A stretch of DNA of 64,000 nucleotides from Antitrichia curtipendula. Taxonomy: Eukaryota; Streptophyta; Bryopsida; Hypnales; Leucodontaceae. Shown one piece after another: positions 54,715-64,000 of the stretch. Every line of letters starts with the position of its first letter. The first letter of the stretch is position 1. The notes below the pieces were generated by a model. It was given only the letters and a program-made list of their open reading frames with translations, was not told the origin of the DNA and made no database searches. The DNA is taken from assembly GCA_951230915.1 (NCBI GenBank), contig OX579639.1, forward strand, positions 13,764,001 to 13,828,000, in the 5' to 3' direction. The translations under genes and the position numbers were made by a program.

Positions 54715-56383
54715 CTGAGCTATTTGGCAAACCCTAGGAAGGCTTACACTTCCTTAACCATTTTTGAGATGGGCTAATCTTTAATAGTTTGGACCTTATC
54801 CTAACACATTTCAAGTCCAAAACAATCATTTCCAGGAATTCCACATATTCACAATGGAATTGGCATTTAGATTCCTTGACATAAAACCCATGTTTGAGAA
54901 GTCGTTGTAGGACTTTCTGCACCATTTGTTGATGTTCCTCTAAATTCTTGGAAAAGATAAGGATGTCATCTAGATATATCACCACTGAGATATCTAAAAG
55001 GTCACCAAAAATATTCAGCATATGAGATTGAAATTTAGCTAAGGCACTAATTAATCCGAAAAACATCATTAAATATTTGAAGAGGTTGTGTTGAGTTTTG
55101 AAAGCCGTTTTAAACTCATGACCTAGTGCCATGCATATACGATGATAAACTTGCCTTATATCTAATTTAGTAAATATTTTAGCCCCCACTAACCGATTAG
55201 TGAGCTCTGGAATAAGGGATAAGGGATAGCAATTTCTTACAGTGACTTTGTTAAGATTACGATAATCTACGCAAACCCAAATTGAGCCATCTTTTTTCCG
55301 GGCAAACACAATGGGTGCTCAATCGGGAGACTTGGACCTTCAAATCTAACCTTTTTTCAAATTCTTCAAATTCTTCTGGGGACATTAGTTGTAAGCCGAT
55401 ATTACGTGGCTTCTGCCTTTCTTTAAACTCAATCTTTAAGTCAAACATGATGTGGTCTAGCAATTTGTTTGATGCTTTCTCACTGAAAGCCCTCGTGCAA
55501 GTCATGGTACTTAACCAGAATTGAAGAGCCTTTTGGGCTTTGTGGTGTCAACCGCATCAATGCACTCTGAAATTTCAAGAGCATAAATTTTGGCATTTTT
55601 TGTAGAAAGACGGAAAGCCGCCGCTAACATGAATGTATGCTTAGCTATTGTTAATTTCAAGGACACAAATCCTTCACCTTTCTAAATGCAACCTGGTCCA
55701 CGGCGCCCAAGTTCTCCAGTGGCCGCAATCCAACCTCTCCAGACGTTCTTTCAATTTCCTCCTCCGAGCTACTGGTGGTCGAAGTAATTCCACCTCCAGC
55801 TGATCGATGCCAAATGACATTCTCAATTTTACCATTAAATCCCTACCACATACAATTTCCACGGCAATAGGAGGAATCAAACACCACACTCCGTTGCGAC
55901 CAGCAAATTGTCGACCAGGGAATGCCCAATATATATGGGTATCGCCTTGTGTTTGTTATACCCGCCAATAATGTCTCTTGATGACCTCTGATGACAAGTT
56001 CAATTCTAGCCTTGTGTGTAATAAGCCCGGAATTGATCACTTGCTTGTTGATCACTCTAACTTCTCAAAATATCATTTTGGGCTGTAAAATAGCGTTGCA
56101 CTGCTCAAAAAATTTGGGATGCATGAACGCACATGTAGCCCTTGAATCTATCAACGTGAGGACCACTAAGAAGTTAACTTTGGCATCTAGTGTCAAATGC
56201 ACTCCTGGATCAATAGTAGCACATAAATATAGCAGGTCCAACTCGTTCACTGGACCCTCAAGAAAGTCAACGATGCTACTTGAAAGATACATTTCAAATT
56301 GCAATACGGGGAGTTCACTTAGAGTGTTCATTAGAAACCGCATGCAAACAAAACTTTAGACCCCTTATATATAATTTTAATTT

Positions 56384-56477
<94 letters not shown>

Positions 56478-58000
56478 TAGATTTTTTTACTTTGAAAGTT
56501 TATGTTTTGAATTATTGATATTTTTATTTTTTAATAATAATTAGTTACAAAATTTTGAAGTAAAAAGATACACTATGGAACTGAAAAATAACTTTCACAT
56601 CTCTATATTATATAAGAAAAAATTGTCTAAAAAATGAACAAAAAATTTCTAAAAAATAACTCTCTATTGAAAGCTCATTTTGAGTTGATTATTGATTCAA
56701 TGGTCATCTAAATGTGTTCTCTATAATTATTTGAGTTGAAAAACATGCCATTTTAGTTCATTTTCAACCTCTTCTAGAAACCATTTCATATTTTGTTTGA
56801 GTTGGAAAATTTGGCAATAGAAACCTATAGTCATCATTAAACAATGCTCAAAATTTTACGTTGAAATTATAGTTTATTAGAAACCACTTGTTAGAATATG
56901 GTTTGTTGTAATAGAACTAAGTGCCCCCTCCAAGGATTGCAAATCTCGCCAACTGTCAAGCTCTTGCTCCATCCTGGATTGACCATATTTCCCTCTTCCA
57001 ACCGTATTATCTTTCGGGATCGTAGTAGCTGCACTGTGGATTGTATCCGAGTACTGAACCACCCCATTCGGTCCCGGACTTCTTCTTTTTCCAAAACCAC
57101 ACTCTCTCCTCCAATTGTTGCTAAGATTGACAATAGTTTTGAGCCGTTTTTTGGACACTTGACCCGCACGTGGCCCAACTCCCTGCAGCCCCAATATGTA
57201 TTTTAATGTTGGTATTCAAACCTTTCTACCGTTGTCTTGGGTAGGGTTAGAGTGGCTTAAGTGGCATTGAGCTCCATTAGTACTAGGTCCAATGATCCTG
57301 TACTAGCCTAAAATCTACCGGCCGGATCTCGGGGAGGAATGATTGAGGATTTGAAATTTGGAGAATCAAGTTGCAAATGTCAATTTTGATGCCAACCCAC
57401 AGTTTTTAATCGATCCACAACGCCATGGCCATCCACTCATGAAGCCTATGTGGTTGAGTCTCGGCGGTGGCCACCGAATCTAAAATGTCGCCTTTGAGCC
57501 CCTCTTCCCGGAATTGCGCTACCAAGATGGACTCATTCCAATTGATCTGTGTCACATATTCATTGAACGTGGAAATATATGTCGCTACAAAGCTTGTTTG
57601 CTGAAGCTTTCCAATGTGATATTCAGTATTGCCTCTCCTGTCAAGGTTGCTATAAACCTCAATGACTTAGTCTTGGAAAGCGTTGTAATTCACCAACAAT
57701 TTGTATTTGTTTTCTTCATTGAGGGCCTGCAGGAGGGACATAGCCCAATTTTGTACAGCCCCAGTCATATATGACAGGACATACGCTACCTTATCGGCAT
57801 CAAAACTATACGTTTGAGGTTTACCTTGAAACACCAAGCGAAGTTGCACAAACCATCGATACACCTCATTGCCCTTCTTGCCATAAATTTTTTTAGGGTC
57901 CACCACTTTAGATTCTTTAACTCCAACTCCTAAAGTGTCATGCCTTCCTATCCTTCGCCATGGTTGATTACCTTCCCCACTTGAAGTCACAAAAGACACC
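54715..58000 (-). pseudogene. degenerate Ty3/gypsy retrotransposon (gag-pol remains)
   Basis: Domains in the canonical order on the minus strand, each in a different broken frame: a gag-type segment at 57667-57999 (EVYRWFVQLRLVFQG); a zinc-knuckle remnant near 57165-57200 in which the first Cys is replaced (YWGCRELGH); an aspartic-protease remnant at 56065-56343 where the active-site motif has Arg for Gly (IDSRAT); and reverse transcriptase at 54734-55309 with the VVIYLDDILIFSKNL catalytic block. Frameshifts and stops separate all parts, for example stops in the connection downstream of the RT. RNase H, integrase and paired LTRs were not found. Gag-PR-RT of this kind is Ty3/gypsy rather than Copia. 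Not functional. Confidence 0.85.
56391..56474. repeat. A27 tract followed by (AT)29 microsatellite
   Basis: A-run 56391-56417 continues directly into 58 bases of alternating AT, lying inside the retroelement between its protease and zinc-knuckle remnants. Confidence 0.95.
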
Positions 58001-58293
58001 TATCGTAATCCCGCAACAGCTCGGTCCAAAATTTCCTATAGCAAATGAAAAATCGCAACCTAGAATATCATTTGAATCTGATGTTGAATAAAACTTGTCC
58101 ACTTTGATCCAACCCCCTTTGGTATCAAGAGTCTTCCAGGTTCCACTCCTTGCCCTTTTTGATCCATGGCAAGATTGATGCGGAATTTGACAAGATTTTT
58201 TTTTTCTACTTCAATCACAAGTAGAAAAAACCGTGTTCTAATCCACTCAAAAATCAATTGGTTCAGGCTGATTAGGGAGTGGGTTTGGACAGC

Positions 58294-58369
58294 TTGATTT
58301 GGACACCAATTAATAGCTTTCAGTTGATTTGGACACCAATTAACAACTTTCAGTTGGTTCGGACAGCAG
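58294..58369. repeat. tandem repeat, 30-bp period, 2.5 copies
   Basis: Units start at 58294, 58324 and 58354, each TTGRTTYGGACA; just upstream (in element sense) of the gag remnant, where an untranslated leader would be. Confidence 0.85.
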
Positions 58370-60369
58370 AAACGTGTTGATTGTTTGCCAAACCAACAGA
58401 GAAAATTTTAAAAATTGCCAAATCAACAAAAACATGCAGATTAGGGTAGGTAATTCTAGTAGTGAATGTTGGTTCCCCTACTTTGATCTTGGTACTCCTA
58501 TCATTGATACCGACACTTTAATAAAACCATTTTGTAGATCTAGCATAAGTAATTTGCAAATCGATTTTTGCATTAAATTTTCCACATATACCATTTTTCT
58601 TCCTTCACTATGGTTCCCTCTTCTACTCGCACACATCATTGAGGATTGATTGTTGAACATATCCAACACTTTTTGTTTACATTCAACTTATTTTCTCATA
58701 CAATGAAAATAATCAAATGATGCTCTTATGTCGAAACGGTCCTGACCTCAAGTGCTGCAATAACATTGGCCAACCTCCAATATGATTTGTTGAGGGCGTT
58801 CGATGACATCAGACAAAATCAGCTCGACCAACCGTCGCATTCACAGCCTGCACATCCATTGACTGCAAGACTCCTCCGTCAATGAGGAACACAACATCCT
58901 CGGAGACACTTGATAAAATTGGAATTATCTTGTTAGTGTTCGCTGTTCATTCAACATTTGTTTCTCCTTGATTGCCACTCATCAACCATACGCAATGATC
59001 CACTAAAATATTCACACAAAATACTCAATGGCCAAAGTTTTCGAACTAATACAACACTATCTCTCGAATAAAAAAACAAAAATTGGATAGAATCAAAAAC
59101 TAGAAACAAAGTGTGGGATGTTCAGGATGCGACAATATGTCAAGGATTGGCAATTACGTGATCAACGCTCTGTCCAAATCAACCATCAAAACATCTACAT
59201 ACCTAATTATAAAAACCACTTATGGCATCGCATGGGATGGACCTTGAGATATGCACTACAAATTCAACTCATAACAAGCAATAAAAAAACATGCAGTTTG
59301 AGTCAAAATCATTCCGTTTGTGTTAAACAAAATATCATGTGAGGAACAAACCTCTTCTTGTGTTCTGAAAGGAAGGAGAGGGAGCAACTAACTATAACCG
59401 TTGTAACGTAAGTCCGGTTATTATTAACTAGTTTGTAACACCTAGTCAAACACAATAATATGTGTCAATGTATACATTTTTAAATTTGATTTTAAACTTA
59501 AAAGCAAATAAGTTCTATTTCTACTCCAATACAAACCTTTAAAAAAATTTCAAAAATTCAAGGAGTTATTGAAATTGGAAGCTCCATGTGTTAGAATCAA
59601 AATATCAAAATGTTTTGTGTATTTCATTTGTATTTTCTTCTTTAAAATTGATTTTATAATTTAAATTTTAAAATATTCTAATCTTCATTTTTGGTAGAAA
59701 TCTCAAATTATTCCAACACATATTCTAGTTTATATATATATAACTTAAACTTTCTTTGTTTCTTAATTTTAATTTTTTCAAAAAGCCCAAAGAATTTTTT
59801 TTGTGTTCACTTAGAAACTAAATAAGTTCAAAGGTAAATTGATATTAATTCATTGGAAATAAGATTTACATAAATTTTAAAATTTAAGAGTTTGAAAATA
59901 AAATTGAGAATGTAATAAAATATTTTATATATATGCTATTTATATACATCCCTATTGAATTACCTCTTGAACTCACATAGTCATAGTTTGTTAAAGTACA
60001 AGACTAGAAGACTTCAAAAAAACTCCATCTATAGAAAAATTTCCTCAAGACTTCAAAAAAACATCATCTACAGAAAAAATGTTTTTAAAAAAAAGTTAAA
60101 ACATAAAAATTAAACCATGGTTGTTTTGAGTGTAAAAAAACCTTGAGAAGTTCCAACAATATTTTTCATTGTTTAATTTATCTATTAATATTAGAAAATT
60201 TTCAATTTAATTTTTTTAAATATCTACTTTATCATTAATTTTTCAATTTTTAGTTTAATTTTTTCAAATAAATTATTACAAAATTAATAGAAAATTTTCA
60301 CATTGATAGATGACACATAGTTATAGGGGACTAAAATATTAGTTTTATTGAAATTTAATTATGATTTAA
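58370..60369. other. intergenic, no gene seen
   Basis: AT-rich from 59400; no LTR, coding or RNA signal identified. Confidence 0.45.
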
Positions 60370-60937
60370 TTCCTTAAAGACCAGGGGTAGTTTAGATTTC
60401 TAAAATTATAAAGATGAATTATAAAATGCAACTTAGGACAAGAATTTTATTATGATAACTTTCAAATAATAGTTCACTAAGCTTGTAGAATACAATTCAT
60501 AGATCATATCCACAAGGTTAGATTAACTATTATACTAACTAATATTTTTCAATAAAATTTGAAGCCAAAAATAAAAAATCTCTTTCTAAAAACAACTGTA
60601 GATTGATTATTGTGATTTTCACAAAAACATTTATAGAAATTTCAAATATATGTTCTAAAGATATGATTTTTGGAGATTTTGTTTTTATTTTTTTATTCAA
60701 GTCGCTTTTAAAAGATCATTTTTTAAACTAAAAAGGTTATTTTTTGAAGCTAGACCTACCAATTTAATAATATATTATTTGTTTAAAAATAATTCAAAAT
60801 CTATATCATCTAAATGTTTTAAAACAAACACAAGAATTTTCAAAAAAATTAATGGATGAAAAAATGCATTTTTGTGTAGTTGGGATGTATTTATATTCAT
60901 CCAATATTCAAAATTTGCATGCTTGCTCTTTTAGGGG
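60370..60937 (-). mobile_element. 568-bp TTAA-flanked element, best copy of the ~0.55-kb family
   Basis: Flanked by TTAA (60366-60369, 60938-60941). The right end, read inward, is CCCCTAAAAGAGCAAGC; the left end is TTCCTTAAAGACCAGGGG. The body is the reverse of the 5563 and 9695 copies. Confidence 0.75.
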
Positions 60938-61404
60938 TTAAAAAGATAAATTGAATTCATAAACAAAGTTTGACCATATGGCAGCAAAACTACCGGTAGT
61001 CCTTTAATAATTACAATAGTTATGAATTTGAAGACAGTTAGTCCTCAGAAAATAAATGCAAAAGTTATAGCTTAATAACAATATTATTGAATGTCAATTT
61101 TGTTTAATTGGCGATAGTCTACAAACCAAAAATTGTGACGTAGAACTTCACAAACTAAGATATAATTTCAAGCCACAAACTAGGATTATTATAGATTTTG
61201 GTTTTGGGCCACGCCAAAGTAATGAAATATCACCAGTTTAACGAAAGTGATGCTATTGGTAGCACAAGTTCATAACTAGTGTTTCTAGCTTGCAATCACC
61301 AGCTACCATAAGCCCATAAGTTATCATTCAATGCATGAAATCCACAAAAGTATTGCTTAAGGAAGCAAATAAACATTGTCTAATCCCCTAAAATTTCAAG
61401 AAAC

Positions 61405-61680
61405 ACAAAACCATTGCAATTAATTAGAGATAGGAATTCTATTGCAAAATCATACAAAACAATAGAAGTTATAGAACTGAAAAGCCATTGCAAATTTGCA
61501 AGGAAAGTGCAAAATAATGAACATTTTACAACCAATTGCAAATAATCATTGCAAAAGCAATGCACAAGCATAGGAATTGTAAGCATTGCAAAATTGTTGT
61601 ATAACAATTGCACTATATTATACTATCAAAATACCATTGCAAATCTGTGACAATACACCATTGCAAATGACCCTTTCCTT
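61405..61680. repeat. cluster of ATTGCAAA-like words
   Basis: About eleven TTGCA(A) motifs in ~280 bp, many as CCATTGCAAAT, irregularly spaced, so not a simple tandem array. Confidence 0.6.
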
Positions 61681-62077
61681 GGCCAATTATGAATGACTTT
61701 CAAGATTAATGTAAAAAATTAATGAAGAAAGTACCTATTGGTCCAAAAATTGGATCATTTTGGGAAAAATATCTTGGTGATAATAGGTCTTGTCCTTTCA
61801 AGGTTAAGGTTAATAATGACACTAATTCAAATTAATCTAAAATTTTGGACAACAGGAAAATAATTGAACTCTTCCATTTCCAGACGCGTGCTCGGTACTC
61901 CCAAAGAGGCCAAGATCAGTCCCAAACAGGTAAACATCTTCATTCAGCATGATTTGAAAAGCCTAAGTCTCATACTTCACTAGCTGTAGAATACATCTCA
62001 TGAACTAATTCTGAACTTTATATCTTAACCCGGTTGCTGGGATTGGCAACCGAGAAGGACGCCCCAAGGTGAGAACA

Positions 62078-62184
62078 AAAGCTCCAGAAGCTGAAGGGGA
62101 TAACACACTACAACAGAAGGCAGTGATTGCAACAGTTTTTGCAATGGTTCTGCAATGGTTCGATTATCCCCTTCTGGAGCTTTT
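62078..62184. repeat. inverted repeat with a 5-bp offset
   Basis: AAAAGCTCCAGAAG, then CTGAA, then GGGGATAA (62078-62102) pairs with TTATCCCCTTCTGGAGCTTTT (62164-62184). The spacer is about 60 bp. Confidence 0.75.
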
Positions 62185-63153
62185 GACAGAAACCGACAAC
62201 CAACCGCTACAACCGAAGACAACAAGCACATTTCAAACAACCCGCAAAAATCCCAGCAATCACCAAACACTTCTGTCCACGCTGTGCACACTCGGCACAG
62301 TCGAAATCAGGTACTTCAAAGCTGGAAAACAAATCAATCGTGCTTCGAACATCTCCTGGTGCACGATTAGTGGATCCCAGACAGAAATCGGCCTTCGCAA
62401 ACGTAAAAGACGTTTGCACACACAGCCTGGTTCAAACTGAATAAGCAATTCACTGGAGTACCAGCCAAAAAAAGCAAACACATGCGTGGTTCATGTGTTC
62501 ATTGGCAGTTCACGATAATTAGGAGAGGGCACGTCCTCTACTTCTACGGAACAACGTCCTCGCTCAATTCCAGTCACTGCCAGACAGGTTCTACCTAGCA
62601 AAAACAAAATCCGATAACACCCAACCCCAGCTCCATCGGGCAGGCACCCACCGAGGACGGACACACGAACCTCCAACGGCCCTGCATCCACCGCAGACGA
62701 CACCGGTCAGTTTCGGCCAACACAATCACTGACAAGTAACACGGGCCTGCACAACTTCACCTTATCAATGAACCAGAGCAAGCATGCGGAAGCAAATGTG
62801 CTGTGGAATCCAATTCCGCAAACCTCCCATCTCACATGCATGTCCTTGAATCCCCGCATTCTTCAGAGGGGCAAGTTCACGGTTTGGTGAGTGATGCAAT
62901 GAACAACAACACGGATCACGAAAGGGAGACCAGAGCTGCATGCACATCTTGCGTGACACCAATGCGACTTTGGGGCACTCCACAATAAGTTAAAATCCTT
63001 ACAAACTATATCCTCTACCTGAACCCTTACCCAGCAGAACCCTGCCATAAAACACTTCTACAAGAACAAAGACTCGCATTCATTTCCCCCGCATTCAACA
63101 GACTGTTGAGCTAACGACAAATCACTGAGCAAACACACAGCAGAGTTGCAAGT
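62185..63153. other. unassigned, moderately GC-rich sequence
   Basis: Less AT-rich than the preceding 17 kb and with several open frames of 60-120 codons, none with family features. It might be the untranslated end of a gene lying beyond the window. Confidence 0.35.
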
Positions 63154-63207
63154 ACCAATCTATTATTTGTATGTCTGGGGAAAATTGTAAACCAGGTCGA
63201 ATTGCAT
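63154..63207. repeat. ~50-bp direct repeat with the window end
   Basis: ACCAATCTATTATTTGTATG and following sequence to AATTGC recurs at 63952-64000 (ACCAATCCATTATTTGTCTG). A second short direct repeat, ACTTCACTAGCTGTAGAA, links 61974 and 63892. Confidence 0.7.
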
Positions 63208-63356
63208 CAGAATGATCGATCGAAGTGAGAATTGCAGCACACAACTTCCTCCAATTGCCATCGATGCCCCAATTGCAACTCTCCGCAAATCGGAGCTACA
63301 ATTGAAAATCTTATAACATATATATATCGCTACTAAACTGGAATTCTACAAAAAAC

Positions 63357-63672
63357 GGCAATTTCGTTAAAATGGCGGTATTCCATATGCCATTTTCAGA
63401 GCGGCCACTTTGAACTGCGAAAGTGACATCTAAGAGGGGTGTAGATTACATAAATCTTTGTCTTATATAAATTTCAGAAATCTAGCACTAATGGACATTT
63501 CAAATCGCGCGGTCTGAACTTTGAAAGCAACATCTATGCCTATTGTAGATTTCAGAAATCTATAAATGGCTAAGATTTCAGTAATCTAGGACAGTTGAAC
63601 ATTTCAGAGCGGCCGCTCTGAACTGTGAAAACTGCCAAAGTTACGGAATTTCGCCATTTTAACGAAATTGCC
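63357..63672. mobile_element. 316-bp inverted-repeat element (TIR 21 bp)
   Basis: Perfect 21-bp terminal inverted repeats: GGCAATTTCGTTAAAATGGC plus G at 63357-63377 and its complement at 63652-63672. Inside are three direct copies of a block starting ATTTCAGAGCGGCC or TTTCAAATCGCGCGG and reading through TGAACT.TGAAA. No coding capacity and no clear target duplication, so the superfamily is open. Confidence 0.8.
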
Positions 63673-64000
63673 CATAAAATAATTCTAGAAAGTACGTAAG
63701 TGGCGCCAAATGCATGTTTTCAGTGCTAACAGTGACCGAGAGCAACTGATTGAAGCAAGTGCTTGCAATTCCACTGCTGCATGCAAGGAGCTGAACACTT
63801 CATTACATATTAATTAATCACCACATCCTCCTCCACATTTAGCATGCAATGCTGTGAGCCTAATTATAAGTCACTTATTACGTACCTACGCACTTCACTA
63901 GCTGTAGAAAACATCTCATTAAATCCTGGGCACAAAGTCTTACTGACTTAAACCAATCCATTATTTGTCTGGGAAATATACATAAACCAGATCAAATTGC

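Noticed and set aside
54476..54730. RNase H or integrase of the Ty3/gypsy element
   Set aside because: Located where RNase H should be, but none of the expected acidic or zinc-finger motifs is visible.
59118..59342. 74-codon plus-strand open frame
   Set aside because: Low-complexity composition and no family resemblance; expected by chance in this length of sequence.
62069..62440. 123-codon plus-strand open frame
   Set aside because: No recognisable domain, overlaps an inverted repeat, and lacks coding-like conservation features.

Overview
Nuclear DNA of a land plant. The window is AT-rich. Its genes have many short introns and plant-type products, including a two-domain pantothenate kinase of the plant PANK2 type, a plant-style GCN5 and a plant coatomer beta-prime. 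Compact introns, degenerate retroelement remains and a BTB protein of the type expanded in early-diverging plants make a bryophyte or other seed-free plant my best guess, but nothing here proves the lineage.

Layout. At 13-639 (+) lies the 3' end of the 26S proteasome ATPase gene RPT3. At 1340-2651 (+) is a broken BTB/POZ gene whose intact paralogue lies inverted at 6624-7922 (-). A tRNA-Gly(GCC) sits at 11972-12042. A 24-exon coatomer beta-prime gene (12840-21512, -) can be read from start to stop codon with every exon phase consistent (934 aa). A GNAT-family acetyltransferase, probably plastid-targeted, occupies 25074-28390 (-). PANK2 (35088-38140, +) is complete in 3 exons (878 aa), and GCN5 (40018-44962, -) is complete in 16 exons (592 aa). 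Beyond 45 kb I recognise no cellular gene, only repeats, a hairpin cluster, a hAT-type miniature element and the wreck of a Ty3/gypsy retrotransposon (about 54.7-58.0 kb).

The genes are unrelated housekeeping functions (protein turnover, Golgi-to-ER vesicle coats, CoA synthesis, histone acetylation) and do not form a pathway or cluster.

The most interesting material is between the genes. Several families of short elements carry ends close to CCCCTAAATGCC and are flanked by TTAA. In one place an 815-bp element sits inside a 222-bp element exactly at a TTAA; removing it restores the end seen in an uninterrupted 221-bp relative at 45.5 kb. This is the insertion behaviour of TTAA-specific (piggyBac-like) transposition, which is not typical of land plants. 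A 645-bp member has a second copy split by a further ~0.7-kb insertion flanked by a 10-bp direct repeat. Other structures include a 303-bp hAT-type element with a perfect 8-bp target duplication, a TA-flanked inverted-repeat family, two GC-AG introns, a 21-bp exon and a 287-bp tandem duplication in the first intron of the coatomer gene.
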